Positions 1 through 8,635 of a stretch of DNA of 64,000 nucleotides are shown piece after piece. Source of the DNA: Candidatus Enterococcus myersii (GTDB lineage Bacteria; Bacillota; Bacilli; Lactobacillales; Enterococcaceae). The stretch is taken from positions 518,281 through 582,280 of the forward strand of contig NZ_JAFLVT010000008.1 of assembly GCF_017316025.1 (NCBI RefSeq). The letters run 5' to 3'. Made by a program: the position numbers and the translations under genes. The first letter of the stretch is position 1. Each line of letters starts with the position of its first letter. The notes under the pieces were generated by a model, which was given only the letters and a program-made list of their open reading frames with translations, ran no database searches and was not told the origin of the DNA.

Positions 1-359
1 TTGCGATTTACTACTTCGTCTTTAAAACCGTTATCTTACGAAAAGACTTGAAAACACCAGGTCGTGAGGCAGTAGTAGATGAAACAGAATACACTGATAC
101 TGAGACAAACTACGCTAAAAAAGGTGGCTATGATGCGACGGGCATTTTAAATGCTTTAGGTGGCGCAGAAAATATTGAATCATTGGACAATTGTATTACA
201 CGTCTTCGTTTAGTTTTACAAGATGGCAAAAAAGTTCAAGATGATGAATTGAAAAAATTAGGGGCTTTAGGCGTCGTGCATTTGGATGATACCAATGTTC
301 AAGTCATTATCGGTACTAAAGTTACAACAGTGCGCAATGCACTAGACAATTTGATTTAA
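1..359 (+). CDS. PTS glucose/maltose-family IICB component, C-terminal part (5' end outside window)
   Basis: The reading frame is open from the first bases, so this is the 3' end of a gene that starts before the window. The visible part begins with the last hydrophobic segment of a IIC permease domain (AIYYFVFKTVI), followed by a linker and a complete IIB domain. The IIB phosphorylation cysteine sits in the motif NCITRLR, typical of the glucose/maltose PTS superfamily. IIB accepts phosphate from a IIA protein and passes it to the sugar entering through IIC. A MalY-like gene follows 17 bp downstream, the arrangement of the E. coli malX-malY pair, so a MalX-like maltose/glucose permease is the best guess. 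The sugar cannot be fixed from this fragment. Confidence 0.88.
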   Translation, partial: AIYYFVFKTVILRKDLKTPGREAVVDETEYTDTETNYAKKGGYDATGILNALGGAENIESLDNCITRLRLVLQDGKKVQDDELKKLGALGVVHLDDTNVQVIIGTKVTTVRNALDNLI

Positions 360-376
360 GAAAAGAGGCAAAGACG

Positions 377-1537
377 ATGGATTTTGACACAGTCGTCAAT
401 CGTAAAGGTACATTTTGTACCCAATGGGATTATGTTCAAGATCGTTTTGGCGTAGCGGACTTGCTACCCTTTACGATTTCAGATACCGATTTTGCTTTAC
501 CTGATGAAGTAATGACAGCTTTAAAAGACCGGTTGCAACATCCAGTTTTTGGTTATACCCGCTGGAATCACGAAACATTTAAACAAAGTATTTTACATTG
601 GTATGAAAAAAGGTTCACGAGTTATCTTACGCCAGAAGATATCGTTTATAGTCCGACAGTCATGTATAGCATTTCAAAATTATTGCAAATCGTCTCTAAA
701 AAAGGAGAAGGTGTTATCGTTCAAACACCGGCCTATGATGCGTTTTATAAAACAATTGCTGGCAATGAGCGTAAAATTATTCCCAATCCCTTATGTTATG
801 AAGAAGGTCAGTATGAAATTGATTGGCAAGATTTAGAACTAAAATTAGCAAGTCAAGAGAATACGGTGCTGTTATTATGTTCTCCTCACAATCCTACTGG
901 ACGCGTGTGGCAAAAAGAAGAATTGGCTAAAATTGTCAGCTTGTGTTGGCAATACGATGTCTTTTTGATCAGTGATGAAATTCATATGGATATCCATCGT
1001 AAGGGGCAAAAGCACCACCCGATTATAGATTTCATGGATAAAAATGTTGCGCTAGTAACATCGGGGTCTAAAACTTTCAATTTTCCGGGGTTAATTTTTT
1101 CATACGCCATTTTACCAGATGAAAGAATACGCGAGCAGTTTCAACTGGCTTTGAAAAATCAAGATGGTCTGTCTTCAGCTAGCAATCTTGGCATGTTGGC
1201 TACTATGACTGCGTATTATGAATGTAGTTACTGGGTGGATGAATTAAATGAATACTTAGACGCCAATTTTGCATTTGTTAAAAAATATCTGGCAGCAAAT
1301 TTGCCGCAAATAAAAATCGTTGATTCAACAGCAACGTATTTGATGTGGTTAGATATCACAAAACTTAATTTACCAATGGAAGTTGTCCAACGACGCTTAA
1401 TAGAAATCGGGCAAGTTGCAATTATGGATGGCAGTGTTTACGGCGATGAGGGGAGTAATTTCTTGCGTCTAAATATCGGGTGTTCAAAAAGCAAGTTAGA
1501 ACTGGGCTTAGAAAAAATGGTAAAAAGTTTCACTTAA
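377..1537 (+). CDS. malY: MalY/PatB-family PLP-dependent C-S lyase (aminotransferase fold class I)
   Basis: A 386-residue protein, the usual length for the MalY/PatB family. The Schiff-base lysine is K232 in SGSKTFNFPGL, and SPHNPTG near residue 169 and SDEIH near 199 are the conserved PLP/substrate motifs. Family members cleave cystathionine or cysteine to pyruvate, ammonia and a thiol, and E. coli MalY also represses the maltose regulon. It lies 17 bp after the PTS gene with a Shine-Dalgarno (aaaagagg) just before the ATG, so the two are probably co-transcribed. Whether it is a metabolic C-S lyase or a regulator cannot be told from sequence. A terminator hairpin lies about 125 bp downstream. 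Confidence 0.85.
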   Translation: MDFDTVVNRKGTFCTQWDYVQDRFGVADLLPFTISDTDFALPDEVMTALKDRLQHPVFGYTRWNHETFKQSILHWYEKRFTSYLTPEDIVYSPTVMYSISKLLQIVSKKGEGVIVQTPAYDAFYKTIAGNERKIIPNPLCYEEGQYEIDWQDLELKLASQENTVLLLCSPHNPTGRVWQKEELAKIVSLCWQYDVFLISDEIHMDIHRKGQKHHPIIDFMDKNVALVTSGSKTFNFPGLIFSYAILPDERIREQFQLALKNQDGLSSASNLGMLATMTAYYECSYWVDELNEYLDANFAFVKKYLAANLPQIKIVDSTATYLMWLDITKLNLPMEVVQRRLIEIGQVAIMDGSVYGDEGSNFLRLNIGCSKSKLELGLEKMVKSFT

Positions 1538-1662
1538 AAATAAATTGTGGCATTTTGCACGAGCTTTTAAATGGTATTAAAAAGTCTAAATGAAAATAAA
1601 ATACTTAAGTTATAATTAATCTATTTTCATTTTATCTAACGAAATAAAAAAATATTTTATGA

Positions 1663-1705
1663 GCAGTTACAATAGATGAAAATCTTGTAACTGCTTTCTT
1701 TGTTT
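1663..1705 (+). terminator. Probable intrinsic terminator after malY
   Basis: The inverted repeat GCAGTTAC (1663-1670) / GTAACTGC (1687-1694) is followed by a T-rich run (tttctttgttttt). It separates the PTS-malY unit from adhE. Confidence 0.6.
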
Positions 1706-1763
1706 TTAAATCAATGTTTGTCAAAACGTGATTGGAACAGTAAAAACAGCGTTATAACAAAAA

Positions 1764-1781
1764 CTGTGAAAAAAATCACAA
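1764..1781 (+). promoter_or_regulatory. Rex-type operator upstream of adhE
   Basis: CTGTGA-N6-TCACAA differs at one position from the Rex consensus TTGTGA-N6-TCACAA. It ends 7 bp before the -35 hexamer of the adhE promoter. Rex is an NADH/NAD+ sensing repressor that classically controls adhE in Gram-positive bacteria. The rex gene itself is not in the window. Confidence 0.7.
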
Positions 1782-1787
1782 AAAGTA

Positions 1788-1816
1788 TTTACAACGAAAA
1801 AAATATAGTGTATAGT
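1788..1816 (+). promoter_or_regulatory. adhE promoter
   Basis: TTTACA (1788-1793), 17 bp spacer, TATAGT (1811-1816): a good sigma-A promoter about 55 bp before the adhE start. Confidence 0.6.
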
Positions 1817-1871
1817 TCTGTATGTGAAATGATTAACAAAGAAAATTTAACCAACTTTTAGGAGGAACACA

Positions 1872-4478
1872 ATGGCTAAGACATTGGAAAAAGAAGTTAA
1901 AGTAATTGATACAGATGCAGTAATCGATGATTTGGCAGCAAAAGCAAATGCGGCTGCTAAACAAATGGAAAACTTTACACAAGAACAAGTAGATAAAATC
2001 GTTCATGAAATGGCAATGGCTGCTTTAGACAAACATATGCCTTTGGCAAAAATGGCAGTTGAAGAAACTGGTCGTGGGATTGTTGAAGATAAAGCAATCA
2101 AAAATATGTACGCATCAGAATATATCTGGAATTCAATTAAACACGATAAAACAGTCGGCATTATTGGCGAAGACAAGCAAAAAGGTTTAATCGAAGTTGC
2201 AGGACCAGTTGGCGTGGTTGCAGCAGTTGTACCAACAACTAACCCAACTTCAACAACAATTTTTAAAGCGATGATCTCATTGAAAACTGCAAATGCAGTT
2301 ATCTTCTCTTTCCACCCATCTGCACAAGAATGTTCAAAAGAAGCAGCTCGTATCGTGCGTGACGCAGCAATTGCAGCAGGTGCTCCTGAAAACTGTATCC
2401 AATGGATTGAAAAAGAACATTCTTCAATCGAAGCAACACAAAAATTAATGAATCATCCAGGCGTTGCCATTGTATTAGCAACTGGTGGTCCTGGTATGGT
2501 TAAATCAGCTTATTCAACTGGTAAACCAGCTCTAGGTGTAGGTGCAGGTAACGTACCAGCTTACATCGAAAAAACAGCTAAAATCAAACGGGCAGTAAAT
2601 GACGTTATCGTTTCAAAAACATTTGATAACGGTATGATCTGTGCTTCTGAACAAGGTGTGATTGTCGATAAAGAAATCTACGCTGCTGTTAAAGCTGAAT
2701 TTGAAGCACATCAATGTTATGTTGTGAAAAAATCAGAATTGAAAAAATTAGAAGATGCTGTAATGAACGAAGGTAAATATGCTGTTAACCCAGCAATCGT
2801 TGGTCATCCAGCAGTTGAAATTGCAAAATTAGCCGGTATCAAAGTTCCTGAAGGGACAAAAATGCTAATCGCAGAACTTGACGGTGTGGGTGCGGATTAT
2901 CCATTATCTCGCGAAAAATTATCACCAGTTTTAGCTATGATGAAAGCTGAAAGCACAGAACACGGTTTTGACTTAGCGCAAGGTATGTTGGAATTAGGCG
3001 GTCTTGGCCATACAGCAGTTATCCACTCTGAAAACGAAGACTTGCAATTACAATATGGCTTGAAAATGAAAGCTTGCCGGATCTTAGTAAACTCTCCATC
3101 TGCTGAAGGTGGTATCGGGAATATCTACAACGAAATGATTCCATCATTAACATTAGGTTGTGGCTCTTACGGTCGTAACTCTGTATCTAAGAACGTATCT
3201 GCGATCAACTTAATCAACGTTAAAACTATCGCGAAACGGAGAAATAACATGCAGTGGTTCAAATTACCTTCAAAAATTTACTTTGAAAAGAACTCTTTAT
3301 TGTACTTGGAAAAAATGGAAAATGTTGAACGTGTCATGATCGTTTGTGACCCAGGTATGGTGCAATTTGGTTACGCAGATACAGTTCGTGAAGTTTTAGC
3401 TCGTCGTAAAAACGATGTGAAAATTGAAATCTTCTCAGATGTTGAACCTAACCCTTCAACAAACACTGTTTACAAAGGTCTTGAAGTATTCAACGCTTTC
3501 CAACCTGACACAGTAATTGCTCTTGGTGGTGGTTCTGCAATGGATGCGGCAAAAGGTATGTGGATGTTCTTTGAACACCCAGACACTTCATTCTTTGGCG
3601 CGAAACAAAAATTCTTAGATATCCGCAAACGGACTTACAAAATTGGCAAACCTGAAAAAACACAATTTGTATGTATCCCAACTACTTCAGGTACTGGTTC
3701 AGAAGTAACACCATTTGCAGTTATCACAGATAGCGAAACCCATGTAAAATACCCGTTAGCTGACTACGCATTGACTCCAGATGTTGCCATCGTGGATCCT
3801 CAGTTTGTAATGTCAGTACCAGCAGGTGTAACTGCCGATACAGGTATGGACGTATTAACTCACGCAATTGAATCATATGTTTCTGTTATGGCATCTGATT
3901 ACACACGTGGTTTAAGTTTACAAGCAATTAAAATTGTCTTTGACTATTTAGAAAAATCAGTGAAAACACCGGATATGGAATCTCGTGAAAAAATGCATAA
4001 CGCTTCAACAATGGCTGGTATGGCATTTGCGAATGCATTCTTGGGTATTTGTCACTCAATTGCACATAAAATTGGTGGCGAATACGGTATTCCTCACGGA
4101 CGCACAAATGCGATTTTATTACCGCACATCATCCGTTACAATGCCAAAGACCCACAAAAACATGCGATGTTCCCTAAATATGACTACTTCCGTGCTGATA
4201 CAGACTATGCGGATATTGCGAAATTCTTAGGCCTTAAAGGTGAAACAACTGAAGAATTAGTTGAAGCATTAGCAACAGCAGTTTACGAATTAGGTAAAAA
4301 AGTCGGCATCGACATGAGCTTGAAAGCACAAGGTGTAACGCAACAAACATTGGATACAACTGTTGATCGTATGGCAGAACTTGCTTATGAAGACCAATGT
4401 ACAACAGCAAATCCAAAAGAACCTTTAATCTCTGAATTAAAAGGTATCATTATTGAAGCGTACAACGAAAAAGCTTAA
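1872..4478 (+). CDS. adhE: Bifunctional acetaldehyde-CoA/alcohol dehydrogenase
   Basis: 868 residues, the usual size of AdhE. The N-terminal half (to about residue 440) is a CoA-acylating aldehyde dehydrogenase with the catalytic cysteine C257 (GMICASEQ). The C-terminal half is an iron-dependent alcohol dehydrogenase, with a GGGSAMDAAK nucleotide-binding motif and metal-ligand segments around DTGMD, LTHAIES, CHSIAHK and IPHGRTN. It reduces acetyl-CoA through acetaldehyde to ethanol and reoxidises two NADH in fermentation. The family forms long cytoplasmic filaments called spirosomes. The start is set by GGAGG 7 bp before the ATG. Codon use is strongly biased, as expected for a highly expressed gene. 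The upstream Rex-type site implies induction when NADH is high. It is monocistronic, closed by a strong terminator. Confidence 0.97.
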   Translation: MAKTLEKEVKVIDTDAVIDDLAAKANAAAKQMENFTQEQVDKIVHEMAMAALDKHMPLAKMAVEETGRGIVEDKAIKNMYASEYIWNSIKHDKTVGIIGEDKQKGLIEVAGPVGVVAAVVPTTNPTSTTIFKAMISLKTANAVIFSFHPSAQECSKEAARIVRDAAIAAGAPENCIQWIEKEHSSIEATQKLMNHPGVAIVLATGGPGMVKSAYSTGKPALGVGAGNVPAYIEKTAKIKRAVNDVIVSKTFDNGMICASEQGVIVDKEIYAAVKAEFEAHQCYVVKKSELKKLEDAVMNEGKYAVNPAIVGHPAVEIAKLAGIKVPEGTKMLIAELDGVGADYPLSREKLSPVLAMMKAESTEHGFDLAQGMLELGGLGHTAVIHSENEDLQLQYGLKMKACRILVNSPSAEGGIGNIYNEMIPSLTLGCGSYGRNSVSKNVSAINLINVKTIAKRRNNMQWFKLPSKIYFEKNSLLYLEKMENVERVMIVCDPGMVQFGYADTVREVLARRKNDVKIEIFSDVEPNPSTNTVYKGLEVFNAFQPDTVIALGGGSAMDAAKGMWMFFEHPDTSFFGAKQKFLDIRKRTYKIGKPEKTQFVCIPTTSGTGSEVTPFAVITDSETHVKYPLADYALTPDVAIVDPQFVMSVPAGVTADTGMDVLTHAIESYVSVMASDYTRGLSLQAIKIVFDYLEKSVKTPDMESREKMHNASTMAGMAFANAFLGICHSIAHKIGGEYGIPHGRTNAILLPHIIRYNAKDPQKHAMFPKYDYFRADTDYADIAKFLGLKGETTEELVEALATAVYELGKKVGIDMSLKAQGVTQQTLDTTVDRMAELAYEDQCTTANPKEPLISELKGIIIEAYNEKA

Positions 4479-4523
4479 TTTTATAGCTGACGTTTAAGAC
4501 GATATTTGATATTTTTGATTAAC

Positions 4524-4561
4524 AAAAACCGCCCGGCTTCTTAGCAGCTGGGCGGTTTTTT
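4524..4561 (+). terminator. adhE terminator
   Basis: AAAACCGCCC...GGGCGGTTTT stem with a T run: a strong GC-rich intrinsic terminator 46 bp after the adhE stop. Confidence 0.9.
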
Positions 4562-4618
4562 ACTAGAAAAGATTAAAATCTTTGCCTAGATAAATTCATT
4601 TACAGAAGATTTTTCATG

Positions 4619-4740
4619 TCTAACTTTTTGCGACATTAAGCCAAAATTCCAAGAAATTTGAAAAGCAATTTATTGCAATTTCGTCCTAATGCTTGGAAGC
4701 AAAACGAGTTCAAAAAGCTTTTCCAGTTGTCTAGCTTTCT
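4619..4740. repeat. Interspersed intergenic repeat, copy A1
   Basis: A run beginning ctaactttttgcgacattaag and passing through gaaaagcaatttattg to agcaaaacgagtt. It matches 20003-20100 closely over about 90 bp. A second, more diverged unit follows directly at 4754. No ORF or start signal is present. Confidence 0.6.
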
Positions 4741-4753
4741 GAATCCCCCCTTC

Positions 4754-4850
4754 GGCCAAAAGCCAAAATTAGCAAAAATGAAACAGCCATTTTAGCAAAT
4801 TGTGGTCTTATGGCTCAGGGCAGAGCGATTCCTTCAGCTTTTCTCATACT
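4754..4850. repeat. Interspersed intergenic repeat, copy B1
   Basis: Shares agccattttagcaaatt, atggctcaggg and attccttcagctttt with 19895-19990, and less exactly with 36410-36530. Together with A1 it fills the gap between adhE and the next gene. I see no gene in 4562-4890. Confidence 0.55.
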
Positions 4851-4917
4851 CCTTGACTTTTTGGGCACATAATTTGATACTTGGCTATAAAGAAATAAGG
4901 GGAAAGGAAGTGAAAAA

Positions 4918-5385
4918 ATGTTAGCAGAAGCAATTGCGCAATTAAAAACGTCTCAAGCATTATTGAAGAAATTTGTCGCAGGAATTGAAAATCCTACTGA
5001 TGACGCAACATTAATCCAATTACGTAATGACTTAGTCGATTACGGCGAAAGTTTATCTGTCGTAACATATTTTTTTAAAGATCAAGCAGAAAACGAGCTT
5101 AAAAATTATGAATTGCGAAATATTTTGCAGCAGCAATATACCTTATTACAAGCTATTATTGGTGAGTTACAGTCAACAGAAGGGCAAGCAGAAGCAAAAG
5201 CAAAATTTGATTTGACACCAGGGGCAATCCGGCGATTGACAGAAAGTTTAAAAGGTATCACAGAACTCAACCGGACTTTGCAAAAAGAACCTAATCTGGT
5301 AGTTGATTTAGCTAAAGTGCCAGTTACAAAAGAAAGTGCGGCACCAGAAAAAAATGGTTTTTTTAAACGACTTTTTAAAAAATGA
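4918..5385 (+). CDS. Hypothetical protein, helical, with basic C-terminal tail
   Basis: 155 residues that I do not recognise. The sequence is mostly charged and amphipathic helix, rich in Q, L, E and K, with no membrane segment, signal peptide or cysteines. The last ten residues (NGFFKRLFKK) are basic and aromatic and could contact membrane or nucleic acid; this is inference. The start is supported by a purine-rich Shine-Dalgarno (ggggaaaggaag). It is the only gene between the adhE terminator and a bidirectional terminator shared with the convergent mevalonate operon, so it is transcribed alone. Confidence 0.75.
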   Translation: MLAEAIAQLKTSQALLKKFVAGIENPTDDATLIQLRNDLVDYGESLSVVTYFFKDQAENELKNYELRNILQQQYTLLQAIIGELQSTEGQAEAKAKFDLTPGAIRRLTESLKGITELNRTLQKEPNLVVDLAKVPVTKESAAPEKNGFFKRLFKK

Positions 5386-5391
5386 TCAATA

Positions 5392-5436
5392 AAAAATAAC
5401 GTCCTTTTCAAATTTTGAAAAAAGACGTTATTTTTT
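5392..5436. terminator. Bidirectional terminator between the hypothetical gene and fni
   Basis: AAAAAATAACGTC ... GACGTTATTTTTT with an inner TTTTC/GAAAA extension. It has A and T runs on both flanks, so it can stop the rightward gene and the leftward mevalonate operon. Confidence 0.85.
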
Positions 5437-5461
5437 GTTTCATCTAAGTGATAACTGAAGT

Positions 5462-6529
5462 TTAAAAACGAAGCGGCATTTCATTTTGTCCTCTACTTGC
5501 ATACTTTCTTACATCAATGCCGCGGGCTTGGCACCACTGCCAAACTTCATCAGTAAAAATAAGCGGAACAGTTTCTAAACTATGAGTATTTTTTTTACCT
5601 ACCATCGTGTAAAGAAGCGCCAAATCTTCTTGCCAATTTTGAATCATCTCAATCGTAGCCTCAACGCCGTGGCTTAAAAGTTGATTTAAAATGGTGGCAG
5701 AAATACCTACTGTGTCAGCGCCTAAAATTAATGATTTGAAAATATCAAAAGCATTGCGAATGCCACCTGAGGCGATTACTTCAAAGGAGCGCGTTACTTG
5801 GGCAGCTTCAAGTAACGAAATAACAGTCGATTGGCCAAATTCACTTAAATACGCCATCTCACGTTTTGGTCGGCGTGCATTTTCAATTTGGGTAAAACTA
5901 GTACCGCCTTGACCAGAAACATCAATCGTTTGAACCCCAACACTGATTAATTGCAGCATCGCTTCTCTGGTCATGCCAAAGCCAACTTCTTTGACTATTA
6001 CTGGTACTTGGAGTTTTGCGACAATTTCAGCGATGTTGTCTAACCAATCCGAAAAAGTTCGATCTCCTTCAGGCATGACCAATTCTTGCGGTGCATTTAG
6101 ATGGATTTGTAAGGCGTTAGCACCAAATAGTTCCACGGCACGTTGCGCATTTTCCAAGGCGTTGTGCGCACCAATATTGGCAAGAAAAAAGCCAGCTGGA
6201 TTAATCTGGCGCACTATTTTAAAACTATCACTGACACTTTCGTCTTTTAAAGCAGCTGTGACAGAGCCTGTTGCCATCATTAACTGACATTCTTTAGCAA
6301 TAAGGGCCAAATCGTGATTAATCTGTAATGACTTTTTGGAACCACCAGTCATGGCGTTAATGAAAAAAGGAAAGTTTTCTTCGTGATTTAAAATCTCTGT
6401 TTTTAAACTGACATCTTTTACATCAATTTGTGGTAACGGGGTATGAATTAAACGGACTGCGTCAAAATCATTTGTTTTTTCTTTATGAAAAGCTTTTGCT
6501 AAGCTTACGTGTTCATCTTTACGATTCAT
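5462..6529 (-). CDS. fni: Type II isopentenyl-diphosphate isomerase (FMN-dependent)
   Basis: 355 residues from ATG 6529. A longer frame with a TTG at 6547 exists, but AAAGGA 7 bp before the 6529 ATG and the standard N-terminus NRKDEHVSLA favour 6529. It converts IPP to DMAPP with FMN and NAD(P)H. Conserved motifs include MTGGS (residues 61-65), GSVTAAL, the segment around QIHLNAPQE, IVKEVGFG, DVSGQGGTSF and ASGGIRN, all typical of the TIM-barrel fold. It is the last gene of the mevalonate operon, overlapping mvaK2 by 11 bp, which suggests translational coupling. Type II rather than type I IDI is normal for Firmicutes that use the mevalonate route. Confidence 0.95.
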   Translation of the reverse strand: MNRKDEHVSLAKAFHKEKTNDFDAVRLIHTPLPQIDVKDVSLKTEILNHEENFPFFINAMTGGSKKSLQINHDLALIAKECQLMMATGSVTAALKDESVSDSFKIVRQINPAGFFLANIGAHNALENAQRAVELFGANALQIHLNAPQELVMPEGDRTFSDWLDNIAEIVAKLQVPVIVKEVGFGMTREAMLQLISVGVQTIDVSGQGGTSFTQIENARRPKREMAYLSEFGQSTVISLLEAAQVTRSFEVIASGGIRNAFDIFKSLILGADTVGISATILNQLLSHGVEATIEMIQNWQEDLALLYTMVGKKNTHSLETVPLIFTDEVWQWCQARGIDVRKYASRGQNEMPLRF

Positions 6530-7631
6530 GCTGCGTCCTTTCTTCAACCTTTTTTTGATAATGATAAACGTGTAGGGGCAGCGGTGTGATACCAGCTTTT
6601 TCCCAAACGCTCATCAAAGGCAATATACCACTTTTTTGATCGGTAATCACGATACCGCAATCACCGCCACCAGCGCCAGAGGATTTGGCAGCACCGCCGT
6701 AATTTTCAGCTAAATCACAGAGCATTTTTAATGAGGGTGTTTCAATCGTGACATTGGTGATTTGGGTTAATTCGTTTAAAAGCCGCCGGTTCTTCTTGAT
6801 CATTTTTTTTATCAAGCTGATATTTTGGGTGTGAAAACCAGTAATCATTTGCTCTACACAGTCTTTACTGGCGGCTAAAAATTCTTCATAAGAAGTAGAG
6901 GTTTTCTTATCTGCTCTGGATTCATTTACTTGATCCACCAGATCAGAAGTAGACGCAGGAGATCCTGTCCAACCGATCAACAAACGCAGATGAGAAACTT
7001 CTGGCAGCGGTGTAATAGCAAGCTTAGGCCATTTTTTTGCTAATAAAGTCGTGATACTTTCGGTTTGGCGATGTTTTTGCAACCAATTTTGTTCAAAGGT
7101 AGAAAAAGCAATCCAGCCGCCGTAAGAGCTTGCGGCAATATCTCCGCAAGAGCCATTGCCTTGCACTTCTAGGTGAGATAAGGCTGCGAGTTTAAAAGTC
7201 ATCATGGGAGTTAGCGAAAGTTCATAAAACGCACTTAATGCTTTTACTGTTGCGACTGTTACCGCTCCGCTGGAACCCAGACCGTATTTACGACCATTAG
7301 AGTTATCCAATTCACTTGTGACCTTTAAATCAAAGAAAGCCAATTGTTTGCCTTGTTCTTGGGCATATTTTTCGGTGATTTTAATTGCCGCCAAAATATA
7401 ATGAAATGGATTTTCCCGAATATCTAAAACCAGTTCGCCACCGCGGCGCGTCCATTTTACTGGCAATTCACTGTATTGCGCCGATTGGATGCTACCACTT
7501 TTTGTGGCTTTTGTGATGGTAACTGTGATAAATTGATCGACGGCGATAATAATTGCAGGGTGACCTGCTTCAACCACGGCATATTCTCCTGCAATATAAA
7601 GTTTTCCTGGAGCCGAAGCTTCCACTAACAT
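6519..7631 (-). CDS. mvaK2: Phosphomevalonate kinase
   Basis: 370 residues of the GHMP kinase superfamily. The N-terminus APGKLYIAGEYAVVE is diagnostic of phosphomevalonate kinase. Motif 2 is GLGSSGAVTVA (near residues 117-127) and motif 3 is KSSGAGGGDCG near the C-terminus. It phosphorylates mevalonate-5-phosphate to the diphosphate using ATP. It lies 29 bp after mvaD and overlaps fni, in the usual cocci order mvaK1-mvaD-mvaK2-fni. A Shine-Dalgarno (agggggaa) precedes the ATG. Nothing appears truncated. Confidence 0.95.
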   Translation of the reverse strand: MLVEASAPGKLYIAGEYAVVEAGHPAIIIAVDQFITVTITKATKSGSIQSAQYSELPVKWTRRGGELVLDIRENPFHYILAAIKITEKYAQEQGKQLAFFDLKVTSELDNSNGRKYGLGSSGAVTVATVKALSAFYELSLTPMMTFKLAALSHLEVQGNGSCGDIAASSYGGWIAFSTFEQNWLQKHRQTESITTLLAKKWPKLAITPLPEVSHLRLLIGWTGSPASTSDLVDQVNESRADKKTSTSYEEFLAASKDCVEQMITGFHTQNISLIKKMIKKNRRLLNELTQITNVTIETPSLKMLCDLAENYGGAAKSSGAGGGDCGIVITDQKSGILPLMSVWEKAGITPLPLHVYHYQKKVEERTQHES

Positions 7632-7660
7632 TTCTTTTTCCCCCTGTGATTTGTCTCCAT

Positions 7661-8635
7661 TTATAAATACGTAATTCCTGGACCGCTAAAAGCGGTGACA
7701 AGCTGATCTGCTGCAAAATAATCACGTAATTTAGCTTTGATTTTTTCAGCATCTTTTTTCAGGCATAATACTTTAACATTTGGTCCAGCATCCATGGTGA
7801 AATAACAAGGGATTCCTGCTGCCCGCATTTTTCTGACCGCCTGCATTGCTTTTAAACTGTCAGGTGACCAATAAGTAAATGGTGGTACGGCTGCTAATGT
7901 CGTGCCGTGCATTTTTAAAGCATTGTTTTCAGCGATGCTACCTAACTTATTAAAATCTTGCGCGTGGATGGCAATTTTAGCACTGGCTAAATCTTGCGGT
8001 GTCGTTTGCAACCAACCTTCATAAAAGGCTGAAGTTTCGACTGTTCGTCGCATACCATCACGGCTGGAAACATCTTTTTCTTGATCGTTAATCAAAATAA
8101 AGAGCATTGCCAGTTCATTTTCCCAGCCATTGCTTGGCACCACTTCAGCAAAAGAAGTTTCATCACTGTTACCTTTTTGCCATTCCACAAAACCAGGGAA
8201 AATACTGCGACAAGCAGAACCTGAACCACGGCGCGCTAAGCGGGATAAATCCCGATCAGACAAATCTAATTGCAGCGCTTGGTTGCAAGCGGCAGCTAGG
8301 GCGGCTAAGCCGCTTGAAGATGAAGCTAAACCAGCGGCATAAGGAACATGATTATAACTTTTTACTTCAGCGAAAAGCGGACAAGTTGCCATTTTACGCA
8401 CTAAGTCTAAAAAGCGGCTGACTTTTTCTGTGCTTTTTTCATCTTGTAAAATATCATCTAAATAAAAGGTATCTGCTGTTAAATCTTCTGAAAATATTAC
8501 TGTCGTCTCGGTATAAAAAGCATCTAAAGTTAATGAGAGACTGTTGTTCATGGGAATAATTAATTCTTCATTGGCTTTGCCCCAGTATTTGATTAAGGCG
8601 ATATTGGTGTGTGCCCGGGCACTTCCTTTAAGCAT
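7661..8635 (-). CDS. mvaD: Diphosphomevalonate decarboxylase
   Basis: 324 residues. The N-terminal segment ARAHTNIALIKYWGK is the family signature, followed by NNSLSLTLD, the GHMP motif GLASSSSGLAALA and RRGSGSACRSIF. The enzyme converts mevalonate diphosphate to IPP with ATP hydrolysis and loss of CO2. Its start lies inside the end of mvaK1 (8 bp overlap), so the two are translationally coupled. It is the third step encoded here. The upstream enzymes HMG-CoA synthase and HMG-CoA reductase (mvaS, mvaE) are not in the window. Confidence 0.96.
   Translation of the reverse strand: MLKGSARAHTNIALIKYWGKANEELIIPMNNSLSLTLDAFYTETTVIFSEDLTADTFYLDDILQDEKSTEKVSRFLDLVRKMATCPLFAEVKSYNHVPYAAGLASSSSGLAALAAACNQALQLDLSDRDLSRLARRGSGSACRSIFPGFVEWQKGNSDETSFAEVVPSNGWENELAMLFILINDQEKDVSSRDGMRRTVETSAFYEGWLQTTPQDLASAKIAIHAQDFNKLGSIAENNALKMHGTTLAAVPPFTYWSPDSLKAMQAVRKMRAAGIPCYFTMDAGPNVKVLCLKKDAEKIKAKLRDYFAADQLVTAFSGPGITYL

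Noticed and set aside
5106..5411. 101-codon frame antisense to the 155-aa gene
   Set aside because: It lies opposite a well-supported gene, includes the terminator and has no ribosome-binding site.
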